Source of the DNA: Neoroseomonas soli
GTDB lineage: Bacteria > Pseudomonadota > Alphaproteobacteria > Acetobacterales > Acetobacteraceae
NCBI RefSeq assembly: GCF_018129065.1
Contig: NZ_JAAEDM010000018.1
Span: 1 to 64,000 of the forward strand
Direction of reading: 5' to 3'
Length of the DNA stretch: 64,000 nt
Below, piece by piece: positions 42,539 to 51,355 of the stretch. Under the pieces are notes generated by a model. It saw only the letters and a list, made by a program, of their open reading frames with translations, was not told where the DNA came from and made no database searches. Position 1 is the first letter of the stretch; every line of letters starts with the position of its first letter. The position numbers and the translations under genes are program-made.

Positions 42539-43493
42539 ACCCCTCGCCGAGATCTTTCCGCTGCGCGGCGCTCGAGTCTACGTCGCCGGCCATCGCGGCA
42601 TGGTCGGCTCGGCCTGCGTGCGGCGCCTGGAAGCGGAGGGCTGCGCGGTCGTCACCGCCGATCGGTCCCGGGTGGACCTGCGCCGCCAGGCGGAGGTCGA
42701 GGCCTTCATGGCGGAAGCCCGTCCCGACGCGGTGCTGGTCGCCGCGGCCAAGGTCGGCGGCGTGCTCGCCAACGACACGCTGCCGGCCGAATTCCTCTAC
42801 GACAACCTGATGATCGAGGCGAACCTGGTGGAAGCGGCGCACCGCACCGGGGTGAACCGCCTGCTCTTCCTCGGCTCCTCCTGCATCTACCCGCGCGAGG
42901 CGACGAACCCGATCACCGAGGACGCGCTGCTGACCGGCCCGCTCGAGCCCACGAACCAATGGTATGCGGTGGCCAAGATCGCCGGCATCAAGCTGTGCCA
43001 GGCCTACCGGCGGCAATACGGGCGCGACTACATCTCCGCCATGCCGTGCAACCTCTACGGCCCCGGCGACTATTTCCACCCGGAACGCAGTCACGTCATC
43101 CCGGCGCTGCTGCAGCGATTCCACGCCGCGGCACGCGAAGGGACGGAGGTCGTGACCTGCTGGGGCAGCGGCAGGCCGCGCCGCGAGTTCATGCACGTGG
43201 ACGATGTGGCGGATGCCTGCGCCTTCCTGTTGCGGCACTATTCGGGGGAAGGCCACCTGAACATCGGCACCGGCACGGACATGGCCATCGCCGAACTGGC
43301 GCAGGAGATCGCCCGGATCACCGGCTTCGCCGGCCGGATCGCATGGGACACCACCAGGCCGGACGGGGCGTTTCGAAAGCGGATGGACGTCGCCCGGCTC
43401 GCGGCGATGGGCTGGCGGGCGCGGATCGGCTTCCGCGAAGGGCTCGAGAGCACCTACCGCTGGTTCCTCGACCAGGGAACGCTGCGGCGATGA
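42531..43493 (+). CDS. fcl: GDP-L-fucose synthase
   Basis: 320 residues, SDR fold. NADP loop [20 protein letters not shown], catalytic serine in [13 protein letters not shown] (S116/S117), Y145-x-x-x-K149 in [15 protein letters not shown], and [20 protein letters not shown]. These are the epimerase-reductase landmarks. It takes the Gmd product to GDP-L-fucose using NADPH. GTG start inside the end of gmd. The following 139 bp separate it from the rmlBACD genes. Confidence 0.94.
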   Translation: MAEPLAEIFPLRGARVYVAGHRGMVGSACVRRLEAEGCAVVTADRSRVDLRRQAEVEAFMAEARPDAVLVAAAKVGGVLANDTLPAEFLYDNLMIEANLVEAAHRTGVNRLLFLGSSCIYPREATNPITEDALLTGPLEPTNQWYAVAKIAGIKLCQAYRRQYGRDYISAMPCNLYGPGDYFHPERSHVIPALLQRFHAAAREGTEVVTCWGSGRPRREFMHVDDVADACAFLLRHYSGEGHLNIGTGTDMAIAELAQEIARITGFAGRIAWDTTRPDGAFRKRMDVARLAAMGWRARIGFREGLESTYRWFLDQGTLRR

Positions 43494-43632
43494 TCGGCCG
43501 GGCGACCGGAGCGCCTCCCGCCCGTGTGGCATTTTGTGCAATGCAACGAAGACGGGTCGCCTGCCTGGATGCTGCCGCTATTCTGCCCTAGATCCTCGCC
43601 TTCTTCATTCCGGACCCGTGGACACGCTTGGC

Positions 43633-44694
43633 ATGACCCTCCTGATCACTGGCGGCCTGGGCTTCATCGGCTCGGCGGTGGTGCGCCGGCTGCTCGCCAC
43701 CACCGACGAGGTGGTGGTGAACGTCGACCGCATGACCTATGCGGCGAGCCCCGAGAGCCTCGGCGACTGGCTGCGCAGCCCGCGGCACATCCATCTCCGC
43801 GCGGACATCTGCGACGCGGCGGCGATGCGGGAGGTCTTCGCGAAGCACCGCCCGTCGCGCGTCATGCATCTCGCGGCCGAGAGCCATGTCGATCGCTCGA
43901 TCGACGGCCCGGCCGAGTTCATCCGCACCAATGTCGTCGGCACCCAGGTGCTGCTGGAGGCGGCGCGCGAATATTGGGCTTCGCTGGAAGGCGCCGCGAA
44001 GGCCGATTTCCGCTTCCACCACGTTTCGACCGACGAGGTCTTCGGCTCCCTCGAAAGCCGTGACGAACCGCCCTTCGACGAGAATACGCGCTACGATCCG
44101 CGCAGCCCCTATTCGGCCTCCAAGGCGGGGTCCGACCATCTGGTCCGCGCCTGGCAGCACACCTACGGGATGCCGAATTTCATCTCCAACACGACGAACA
44201 ACTACGGTCCCTGGCAGTTCCCCGAGAAGCTGATCCCGCTGGTGACGCTGAACGCGCTGGAGGGCCGCACCCTGCCGGTCTATGGCGACGGCTCCAACAT
44301 CCGCGACTGGATCCATGTCGAGGACCATGCGGAGGCGCTCTGCCTCGCCCTGTTCCGCGGCCAGCCCGGCGCGACCTACTGTCTTGGCCCGCGGCAGGAA
44401 CGCACGAATCTCGAAGTCGTCCGCGCCATCTGCGCGACGCTCGACCGGCTGCGTCCCGATCCTGCGGGCCCGCGGGAGCGGCTGATTACCTACGTGAAGG
44501 ACCGTCCCGGCCACGACTTCCGCTACGCCATGGACCCGTCCGGCGCCGAGAAGGCGCTCGGCTGGCGGGCGAAGCATGATTTCGAATCCGGCCTGGCGCA
44601 GACCATCGCCTGGTATCTCGACAACGAAGCCTGGTGGCGCCCGATCCGGGACAAGCGCTACGCGGGCCAGCGCCTGGGTGGGGTGAAGGCATGA
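43633..44694 (+). CDS. rmlB: dTDP-glucose 4,6-dehydratase
   Basis: 353 residues, extended [41 protein letters not shown], catalytic [10 protein letters not shown] and [30 protein letters not shown] and the [10 protein letters not shown]-terminus typical of RmlB. Removes water from dTDP-glucose to give the 4-keto-6-deoxy sugar. Start taken at ATG 43633; a GTG at 43618 would add five residues. No strong ribosome site is visible. Its stop overlaps the rmlA start (ATGA). Confidence 0.95.
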   Translation: MTLLITGGLGFIGSAVVRRLLATTDEVVVNVDRMTYAASPESLGDWLRSPRHIHLRADICDAAAMREVFAKHRPSRVMHLAAESHVDRSIDGPAEFIRTNVVGTQVLLEAAREYWASLEGAAKADFRFHHVSTDEVFGSLESRDEPPFDENTRYDPRSPYSASKAGSDHLVRAWQHTYGMPNFISNTTNNYGPWQFPEKLIPLVTLNALEGRTLPVYGDGSNIRDWIHVEDHAEALCLALFRGQPGATYCLGPRQERTNLEVVRAICATLDRLRPDPAGPRERLITYVKDRPGHDFRYAMDPSGAEKALGWRAKHDFESGLAQTIAWYLDNEAWWRPIRDKRYAGQRLGGVKA

Positions 44695-45572
44695 AGGGCA
44701 TATTGCTGGCCGGTGGGTCCGGCACGCGGCTGCATCCGATGACGCTGGCGGCGTCCAAGCAACTGCTGCCGGTCTACGACAAGCCGATGGTCTATTACCC
44801 GCTCGGCACGCTGATGCTGGCGGGGATCCGCGACATCCTGCTGATCTCCACCCCGGCCGACCTGCCGCAGTTCAAGCGGCTGCTCGGCGACGGCTCCCAG
44901 TTCGGCGTGACGATCACCTATGCCGAACAGCCGAAGCCCGAGGGCATCGCCCAGGCCTTCCACATCGGCGCGGACTGGATCGCGGGCGAGCCCTGCGCCC
45001 TCGCACTCGGGGACAACATCATCTACGGCCATGGCCTGGTGGAGCAGCTCCGCGCCGCCGCGCGCCGCGCTGAGGCCGGCGAGGCGACCGTCTTCGGCTA
45101 CCGCGTGGCCGACCCCGAACGCTACGGCGTGGCGGAATTCGACGCCGAGGGCCGCGTCCTCTCGCTCGAGGAGAAGCCCGCGAAGCCCAAATCCGACTGG
45201 GCGGTGATCGGTCTCTACTTCTACGACAGGCGCGTCACGCAGCTCGCCCACGACCTCAAGCCCTCGGCGCGCGGGGAGCTTGAAATCACGGACCTGAACA
45301 AGGTCTATCTCGACCTCGGTGCGCTGCGGGCGGAACAGCTCGGCCGCGGCTGCGCTTGGCTCGACGCCGGCACGCCGGGCTCGCTGCTGCAGGCGGCGAC
45401 CTTCGTCGAGACCGTGCAGGAACGCCAGGGCCTGCAGGTCGGCTGCCCGGAGGAGATCGCCTTCCGCATGGGCTTCATCGATGCCGACGCGCTGCTGAAG
45501 CAGGGCAGGGCGCTCGGCAAGACGGCCTATGGCGCCTACCTCGTCGATCTGGCGAAGGGGAAGCACGCGTGA
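44691..45572 (+). CDS. rmlA: Glucose-1-phosphate thymidylyltransferase
   Basis: 293 residues. The nucleotide-binding signature [20 protein letters not shown], then [32 protein letters not shown], the KP of [20 protein letters not shown] and [10 protein letters not shown]. Makes dTDP-glucose from dTTP and glucose-1-phosphate, the first step of dTDP-L-rhamnose synthesis. Coupled to rmlB by ATGA and to rmlC by GTGA. Confidence 0.96.
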   Translation: MKGILLAGGSGTRLHPMTLAASKQLLPVYDKPMVYYPLGTLMLAGIRDILLISTPADLPQFKRLLGDGSQFGVTITYAEQPKPEGIAQAFHIGADWIAGEPCALALGDNIIYGHGLVEQLRAAARRAEAGEATVFGYRVADPERYGVAEFDAEGRVLSLEEKPAKPKSDWAVIGLYFYDRRVTQLAHDLKPSARGELEITDLNKVYLDLGALRAEQLGRGCAWLDAGTPGSLLQAATFVETVQERQGLQVGCPEEIAFRMGFIDADALLKQGRALGKTAYGAYLVDLAKGKHA

Positions 45573-46135
45573 AGGTCGAACGCTGCGCCGTCCCCGACGT
45601 CCTGCTGATCGAACCCCTTCGCCACGGCGACGCGCGCGGCTTCTTCAGCGAGGTGTGGTCGCGCCGCGCCCTCGCCGCGCAGGGTTTCGACGCCGACTTC
45701 GTGCAGGACAACCACGCCTTCTCCGCGCAGAAGGGCGTGCTGCGCGGGCTGCACTTCCAGCGGCCACCCTCGGCGCAGGGCAAGCTGGTGCGCGTCGCGC
45801 GCGGCGCCATCCTGGACGTGGCGGTGGATATCCGCCAGGGTTCGCCCACCTACGGGCAGCACGTCGCGATGGAGCTCAGCGCGGCGAACTGGCGGCAGAT
45901 GTGGGTGCCGCGGGGCTTCGCCCACGGCTATGTCACGCTCGAGCCGGATACCGAGGTGCTCTACAAGACCGACGCCTACTACGACCGCGCCACGGATGCC
46001 GGCATCGCCTGGGACGACCCGGCGCTCGGCATCGCCTGGCCGGTCGATGCCGGCAGCGTCATCCTCTCCGACAAGGACCGCAACGCGCCGCGCCTGGCCG
46101 AGATCCCGCCGCCCTTCCCGCAGGGATCCTGGTGA
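45569..46135 (+). CDS. rmlC: dTDP-4-dehydrorhamnose 3,5-epimerase
   Basis: 188 residues, cupin-fold epimerase. [30 protein letters not shown] carrying the catalytic His of [22 protein letters not shown] with the Asp partner, and [23 protein letters not shown] start overlapping the rmlA stop; stop and rmlD start share one base. Epimerises C3 and C5 of the 4-keto sugar. Confidence 0.95.
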   Translation: MKVERCAVPDVLLIEPLRHGDARGFFSEVWSRRALAAQGFDADFVQDNHAFSAQKGVLRGLHFQRPPSAQGKLVRVARGAILDVAVDIRQGSPTYGQHVAMELSAANWRQMWVPRGFAHGYVTLEPDTEVLYKTDAYYDRATDAGIAWDDPALGIAWPVDAGSVILSDKDRNAPRLAEIPPPFPQGSW

Positions 46136-47022
46136 TGCGGCGGATCCTCGTCACCGGCCGCGGCGGGCAGCTCGCCACGGGCCTTGAGGCCGCCCTCCCG
46201 GCGCGGGGCTTCGAACCGATCCTCTTCGGCCAGCCCGAATTCGAGTTCGACCAGCCCGAGACCGTCGCCGCCGCCTTCGCTGCGGCGCGGCCCGAGGCAG
46301 TGGTGAACTGCGCCGCCTGGACCGCCGTCGATGCCGCCGAGGACGACGAGGCCGCCGCCTTCCGCGCCAATGCGCTGGGCCCGGCGATGGTCGCGCGGCA
46401 CTGCGCGGCGCTCGGCATCCCGCTGATCCAGATCTCGACCGACTACGTCTTCGACGGCCGCAAGGGCGCGCCCTACACCGAGGATGACGCGCCCAACCCG
46501 CTCGGCGCCTACGGGCGGACCAAGCTGGCGGGGGAATGGGCGGCGCTCGCCGGCAATGCGCGGACGACGGTGCTGCGCACCGCCTGGGTCTTCGCGCCGA
46601 TGGGCAGCAACTTCGTCCGCACCATGCTGCGCGTCGGCGCCGCGCGGCCGGAACTGCGCGTGGTGGCGGACCAGCACGGCAGCCCGACAGCGGCGCCGGA
46701 CCTCGCGGATGCCATCGCCGGCGTGCTGGCCCGGATGCGCGACACCGGCTGGCAGGACGCCTATCGCGGCGTCTTCCATGCCGTTGCGACCGGCTCCACC
46801 ACCTGGCACGCCTTCGCCGAGGCGATCTTCGCCGCCGCCGCCCCCTTCGGCGGGCCGCGACCCAAGGTGCATGCCATCGGGACCTCGGACTACCCGACCA
46901 AGGCGGTGCGCCCCGCGGATGGCCGGCTCGACACCTCCAGGCTGGCCGCGACCTTCGGCGTGGCGCTTCCGGAATGGAAGGCCGGCCTCGATCGCGTCAT
47001 CAGGGCGTTGCACGCGGCGTGA
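46135..47022 (+). CDS. rmlD: dTDP-4-dehydrorhamnose reductase
   Basis: 295 residues. ILVTGRGGQLATGLEAALPA nucleotide loop, VNCAAWTAVDAAEDDEAAAF, ISTDYVFDGRKGAPYTEDD, YGRTKLAGEW with the catalytic Tyr and Lys, and a C-terminus with RPADGRLDTSRLAATFGV. Last step to dTDP-L-rhamnose. Begins in the rmlC stop (TGATG) and overlaps the start of the SGNH hydrolase gene (GTGA, 47019-47022). Confidence 0.95.
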   Translation: MRRILVTGRGGQLATGLEAALPARGFEPILFGQPEFEFDQPETVAAAFAAARPEAVVNCAAWTAVDAAEDDEAAAFRANALGPAMVARHCAALGIPLIQISTDYVFDGRKGAPYTEDDAPNPLGAYGRTKLAGEWAALAGNARTTVLRTAWVFAPMGSNFVRTMLRVGAARPELRVVADQHGSPTAAPDLADAIAGVLARMRDTGWQDAYRGVFHAVATGSTTWHAFAEAIFAAAAPFGGPRPKVHAIGTSDYPTKAVRPADGRLDTSRLAATFGVALPEWKAGLDRVIRALHAA

Positions 47023-47846
47023 TCCTGCGGCAGCTCCGTCTCGTCGCCTTCCTGCTGCTTGCCGTGCCGGCCGGCACGGCGGCGGCGGCCTCCGAACCCG
47101 GTGCCTGCCCGGTGGTGCCGCGGCCGGCGATCGCGGTGCCGCGTCTCGCCGAGGCGGCGATGCACGGGGGGGCGGTTCGCATCGTGGCGTTCGGTTCCTC
47201 CTCCACCGCCGGGGCGGGGGCGAGCCTGCCGTGGCGTGCCTATCCGTCCCGGCTCGAAACCCTGTTGCGCCGGGGCCTGCCGAACGTGACCGTCACGGTG
47301 ATGAACCGCGGTGCCGGCGGCGAGGACGTCGCCAACATGATCGGCCGGATGGATGCCGACGTGATCGCGGAGCGGCCGGACCTCGTCATCTGGCAGGCCG
47401 GCGCGAACGCGGCGCTGCGCCGGATGGATCCCGCCAGGTTCAGGGCCTACCTGTTCGAGGGCCTCGCCCGCCTGCGCCGCGAGGGCATCCACGTCGTCCT
47501 GATGGACAATCAGCGCGCGCCCCGCATCGCCGCCCGGCCGGGACACGAGGCGTATGACGCCGTGGTCGCCGAGGCAGCCGCCACGCTTCCGGGCGTCTCC
47601 CTGTTTTCCCGTGGCGCGCTGATGGATGCGCTGGCCGCGGCAGGCATTCCGAACGACGCGCTGCTCGTCTCCGACGGGCTGCACCACAACGACCGCGGCT
47701 ACGCCTGTGTGGCCGAGGCCCTCGCGCGCGGCCTCCTGACGGGGGCGCAGCCGCTGCGTGCCATGGCGACGCCTGACCAGGCGGCGCGAGGCCCCGGACG
47801 CGAGTTCCGGAGGCCGGCCGCGCCGGTGTCGCTCGAGCCGCGCTGA
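47019..47846 (+). CDS. Secreted SGNH/GDSL-type hydrolase
   Basis: 275 residues with a signal peptide (LRQLRLVAFLLLAVPAGTAA, cut near AAAS). The SGNH blocks are present: I as IVAFGSSSTAGAG with the nucleophile Ser, II as NRGAGGEDVANM, III as IWQAGANAALR with G-x-N, and V as VSDGLHHNDRGY with D and H. GTG start overlapping rmlD. Such enzymes remove or transfer O-acetyl groups. Being coupled to the rhamnose genes, it most likely edits acetyl groups on a rhamnose-containing surface polysaccharide in the periplasm. Confidence 0.82.
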   Translation: MILRQLRLVAFLLLAVPAGTAAAASEPGACPVVPRPAIAVPRLAEAAMHGGAVRIVAFGSSSTAGAGASLPWRAYPSRLETLLRRGLPNVTVTVMNRGAGGEDVANMIGRMDADVIAERPDLVIWQAGANAALRRMDPARFRAYLFEGLARLRREGIHVVLMDNQRAPRIAARPGHEAYDAVVAEAAATLPGVSLFSRGALMDALAAAGIPNDALLVSDGLHHNDRGYACVAEALARGLLTGAQPLRAMATPDQAARGPGREFRRPAAPVSLEPR

Positions 47847-48013
47847 GCGGCGCATCGATCCCGCCGCATTCGGCAACCCTGAATGCGTTGCAGCGAATGC
47901 ATATCGCTCTTGCGTAATGGACCGGTTGGATTCCGTTGAGCCTGCGGAGCAAAAGCTATCGTGAAATTCGCGTTAATTCGCGCCATCCGGCGTGACGCTG
48001 TTTGGAGAGAATG

Positions 48014-49405
48014 ATGCTCGAAGGGCTGACCGGCAGGGCTCCGGGTGCCTTGCCGCTGCATGCCGTTCGGGCCGAAGGCCTCGGCATTTTCGCTGATGGG
48101 CTGCCGGCCGCGGCCGCGGCCTTCCTGCGCGCTGCCGGCTTCGCGGCGAAGCCTGGCGAATTCGCCCTGATCCCAGGCGCGGAGGGCTTGGCCGGTGCCG
48201 TCGTCGGCATCGGTGCCGATGACGGCCCCTGGGCCTTCGGCGGCCTGGCGCGCGGCCTTCCTTCCGGCACCGCCTGGCGACTGGCGGCTGGCCCGCAGGA
48301 CTCCGCGGCGGCGGTGCTGGGCTGGGCGCTCGGCGCCTACCGCCCGCGGCGGCACAAGGCGTCCGGTCCGGCACCTGCGCTGCTCGAGATCCCGGAAGGG
48401 GCCGATGCCGCCACCGCCGTGATGGTGGCGGAGGCGATCTGCGCCGCCCGAGACCTGGTCAACGCGCCCGCGGCGGACCTTGGCCCGGAGGAACTCGCTG
48501 AGGCGGTGAGCACGCTCGCCGCCCGCCATGGCGGCACCTGCGAGATCGTGGCGGGGGCTTCGCTCGAGCAGGGCTTCCCGGCCGTCGCGGCGGTCGGCGG
48601 TGGCAGCCCGCGGGCTCCGCGCGTCGCCGTGCTGCGTTGGGCGGGGGCCGAGGATGGGCCGCTGATTGCGCTCTGCGGCAAGGGGGTCTGCTTCGACACC
48701 GGCGGCCTCGACCTCAAGCCGCCCGCGGGCATGCTGCGCATGAAGAAGGACATGGGCGGCGCGGCAGTGGTGCTCGCGGTGGCCGAGATGGTCATGCGCA
48801 GCAACCTGCCGGTGCGGTTGCTGGTGCTCGTCGGCGCGGTGGAGAACGCCGTGTCCGGCACCGCCATGCGGCCGATGGACGTGCTGCGCACCCGCAAGGG
48901 CCTGAAGGTCGAGGTCGGCAATACCGACGCCGAGGGCCGACTCGTGCTGTGCGACCTGCTCGCCTTCGCCGCCGAGCAGTCACCCGCGATGATCATCGAC
49001 TGCGCCACCCTCACGGGCGCGGCGCGGGTGGCGCTGGGTCCCGATTTGCCCGCCCTGTTCTGCACCGACGACGCGCTGGCCGACCGCCTGCTGGCCGCCG
49101 GGGCGGAGGCGCACGACCCGATGTGGCGGCTGCCGCTGCACCAGGGCTACGATTCCTGGTTGGACAGCCCCTTCGCGGACCTGTCCAACGTGTCGTCGAA
49201 GCCGATGGCCGGCGCCGTCGTGGCCGCCCTGTTCCTGCGCCGATTCGTGCCCGCCGGAATCCCGTGGGCGCATCTCGATCTCTACGGATGGAACGATTCG
49301 ACACGTCCGGGACGCCCGGAAGGCGGCGAAGCCCAGTGCGCCCGGGCCCTGCACGCGGCGATTGTAAAGTTTTGTCGAGTTTCCCCGCCGCCCCAAGGCG
49401 GCTGA
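48014..49405 (+). CDS. Leucyl aminopeptidase family protein (M17)
   Basis: 463 residues. C-terminal M17 domain: ALCGKGVCFDTGGLDLKPPA, then MKKDMGGAAVVLA, the signature NTDAEGRLVLCDLLAF, IDCATLTGAARVALG and SNVSSKPMAGAVVAALF. The zinc ligands K, D, D and E expected in these motifs are present. The N-terminal domain is shorter and divergent. Two starts, ATG 48011 and 48014, lie after GGAGAG. It cleaves N-terminal residues from peptides in the cytoplasm. The preceding 167 bp contain no gene; a short direct repeat (AATTCGCG) lies near 47965-47985. Confidence 0.9.
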   Translation: MLEGLTGRAPGALPLHAVRAEGLGIFADGLPAAAAAFLRAAGFAAKPGEFALIPGAEGLAGAVVGIGADDGPWAFGGLARGLPSGTAWRLAAGPQDSAAAVLGWALGAYRPRRHKASGPAPALLEIPEGADAATAVMVAEAICAARDLVNAPAADLGPEELAEAVSTLAARHGGTCEIVAGASLEQGFPAVAAVGGGSPRAPRVAVLRWAGAEDGPLIALCGKGVCFDTGGLDLKPPAGMLRMKKDMGGAAVVLAVAEMVMRSNLPVRLLVLVGAVENAVSGTAMRPMDVLRTRKGLKVEVGNTDAEGRLVLCDLLAFAAEQSPAMIIDCATLTGAARVALGPDLPALFCTDDALADRLLAAGAEAHDPMWRLPLHQGYDSWLDSPFADLSNVSSKPMAGAVVAALFLRRFVPAGIPWAHLDLYGWNDSTRPGRPEGGEAQCARALHAAIVKFCRVSPPPQGG

Positions 49406-49487
49406 ACCGCGGATCACTATTGTGAGTCGCGTTCGGAACGAATTGGCGGCCGTGCCCGCCCCGATTTCCCATGAAGGAAGAAACAGA

Positions 49488-49889
49488 ATGACCAACACGA
49501 ACAACCCGGATCAGCAGATCGGCATCCTGCGCGAGACGATCGTCGCGCTGGTGCGTGGCGACGGGCCCGACCTCTCCGCCCGCCAGCTCGCCGTGCTGCT
49601 GACCGTCTATCTCAGCGAGGGGCCGCACACGGTCCGCGGGCTCGCCGCCGACCTCAACGTCTCCAAGCCGGCGATCACGCGGGCGCTCGACCGCCTCGGC
49701 GAGCTCGACCTGGCCCGCCGCAAGGTGGACCCGGCCGACCGCCGCAGCGTGCTCGTGCAGCGCACGACGAAGGGCACGACCTTCCTGCACGACCTGCGCG
49801 GCATCATGGTGGAAGCGACCAAGTCGACCGGCGATGCGCGCGTGCTCGCCGCCCCCGCCAGCCCCGAGCCCGCCCTGCGCGTGGTGTGA
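49488..49889 (+). CDS. MarR-family transcriptional regulator
   Basis: 133 residues. Winged helix over about 25-110: LSARQLAVLLTVYLSEGPHT, then VRGLAADLNVSKPAITRALD as recognition helix and RRKVDPADRRSVLVQRTTKG as wing with the D-x-R-S motif. The start at 49488 follows GGAAGAAAC. It lies 82 bp after the aminopeptidase gene and ends at a strong hairpin. Ligand and targets unknown. Confidence 0.87.
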   Translation: MTNTNNPDQQIGILRETIVALVRGDGPDLSARQLAVLLTVYLSEGPHTVRGLAADLNVSKPAITRALDRLGELDLARRKVDPADRRSVLVQRTTKGTTFLHDLRGIMVEATKSTGDARVLAAPASPEPALRVV

Positions 49890-49900
49890 CGGGATGGCGT

Positions 49901-49927
49901 GCGAGGACGGCCCCGTGCCGTCCTCGC
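49901..49927. terminator. Bidirectional terminator between convergent genes
   Basis: GCGAGGACGG (49901-49910) and CCGTCCTCGC (49918-49927) make a perfect 10-bp stem with a 7-base loop. It lies between the convergent stops of the MarR gene (49889) and the reductase gene (49956). Confidence 0.7.
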
Positions 49928-49955
49928 CGCGACCCGGCCTGGTGGCCGGCCGGCG

Positions 49956-50888
49956 TCAGTAGCCGGCCGAGAAGTCCACCAGGTTGACCAGCGGCCGCCC
50001 GTCGCGGGCGCGGTGGATGTTCTCCACCACCTGCGGCGCGGCGCTGGAAGGGATGGTGATGCTCGCCGCGTGCGGCGTCAGGATCACCTTCGGATGCGCC
50101 CAGAAGGGGCTTTCCGCCGGCAGCGGCTCCGGTTCGAAGACATCGAGCGCGGCGCCGGCCAGATGGCCGGAATCGAGCGCCGCCAGCACATCCGTCGCCA
50201 CCATGTGCCCGCCGCGTGCGGCGTTGATCACGTAGCTGCCGGGCTTCATGGCGCCGATCAGGCGCGCGTCCAGCACGCCGCGCGTGTCAGGCGTCAGCGG
50301 CAGCAGGCAGACCAGGATGTCGGCCTTGGCGGCCATCGCCATGAGGCCCTCGGCGCCGTGGAAGGTCTCGACGCCGTCCATCGCCTTGGGGCGGCGCGAC
50401 CAGCCCAGGACCGGGAAGCCCAGCGCCCGCAGCGCACGTGCCGCGTCGCTGCCGAGCTCACCCAGGCCGAGGATGCCGACGTGCCGCGCGGAGGTCTCGG
50501 GCGCGGGCAGTTCGTACCAGACCTTCTCCGCCTGCTGGGCGCGGTATTCCGGGTCCTGCCGGTGGAAGCGCAGCACGTTCAGCAGCACCCATTCCGTCAT
50601 GCCCTGGGTCAGCCGCGTGTCCACCAGCCGCGCGACGGGCACGCCCGGCGGCGGCCCAGGCGGGCGGAAGAGGTGATCGACGCCCGCGCCCATGGAAACG
50701 ATGAGGCGCAGATTGGGATAGCGTCGCAGCTCCATCATGTCGTGCGCGGTCCAGACCACGGCCGCCTCGATCTCCGCCGGTTCCCCGGCATCGGGAAACA
50801 GGCGGATCTCCAGCGACGGATCGACGGCGAGCAGCGCCGCCTTCCAGTCCTGCATGGTGTGGGCCTTGGTGGAGAGCAGCACCGCCAT
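49956..50888 (-). CDS. ghrA: Glyoxylate/hydroxypyruvate reductase A-like dehydrogenase
   Basis: 310 residues of the GhrA branch of the D-2-hydroxyacid dehydrogenases. NAD(P) loop HVGILGLGELGSDAARALRA, SRRPKAMDGVETFHG, catalytic Arg in VINAARGGHMVATD, Glu in ALDVFEPEPLPAESPFW and His in VILTPHAASIT. ATPxxS-like wording and the W-x-H-P before it are GhrA-like. Reduces glyoxylate or hydroxypyruvate. Its start shares one base with the stop of the 155-aa gene upstream, so it is coupled to the end of the ABC operon. Confidence 0.83.
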   Translation of the reverse strand: MAVLLSTKAHTMQDWKAALLAVDPSLEIRLFPDAGEPAEIEAAVVWTAHDMMELRRYPNLRLIVSMGAGVDHLFRPPGPPPGVPVARLVDTRLTQGMTEWVLLNVLRFHRQDPEYRAQQAEKVWYELPAPETSARHVGILGLGELGSDAARALRALGFPVLGWSRRPKAMDGVETFHGAEGLMAMAAKADILVCLLPLTPDTRGVLDARLIGAMKPGSYVINAARGGHMVATDVLAALDSGHLAGAALDVFEPEPLPAESPFWAHPKVILTPHAASITIPSSAAPQVVENIHRARDGRPLVNLVDFSAGY

Positions 50889-51355
50889 CAGCGCGTTTCC
50901 TTCAGCAGTTCATCGACCGCGGTGACGAAGCCGCGCCAGTCGTCCTTGCGCGTCGCCGCGCGCTCCGTTCCGTCCGGCGCCTTCGCGTAGAGGCTCAGCA
51001 CCCCCTTCGACCACAGCGCGTCGAAATGGGCCGGGGATTGCAATGCGAAGGCGGCGGTGCGCTCGAAGACACCGTCCTTCACCTTCGGCATGACCTTGTA
51101 GAACCACCACCAGCAGCCGATGGCCAGCACGATGGTGCCGGCCCAGGCGCCGCCCTGCCCGATGCCGAGCGCCTCCAGGGGCGCGCCACCCCATCTCAGC
51201 GCGAGGAAGGAGAGGGCGAGGATCAGCCCCGCCGGCCAGACATTCTCCCAGGAGCGATAGACCGGCGAGCCGGGCGAATTCATCCGGCGGATATGGATGC
51301 CGAGCTTGACCTGGTCGGCGTCCAGCAATGCCTTGAGGCGTTCGAGTTCGTTCAC
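50888..51355 (-). CDS. 155-residue membrane protein of unknown function
   Basis: Two hydrophobic segments (about 41-55 LILALSFLALRWGG, 70-86 GTIVLAIGCWWWFY) with hydrophilic ends. The N-terminus starts [20 protein letters not shown], and the C-terminus carries FERTAAFALQSPAHFDALWS and DDWRGFVTAVDELLKE. GTG start overlapping the ABC ATPase stop (51352-51355). I do not recognise it. Coupling to both the ATPase gene and ghrA is the main evidence that it is real. Confidence 0.7.
   Translation of the reverse strand: MNELERLKALLDADQVKLGIHIRRMNSPGSPVYRSWENVWPAGLILALSFLALRWGGAPLEALGIGQGGAWAGTIVLAIGCWWWFYKVMPKVKDGVFERTAAFALQSPAHFDALWSKGVLSLYAKAPDGTERAATRKDDWRGFVTAVDELLKETR

Noticed and set aside
43530-43560. 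TGGCATTTTGTGCAA before rmlB as a sigma-54 promoter
   Set aside because: The GG and GC elements are 8 bases apart instead of 10, so it does not fit the -24/-12 pattern.
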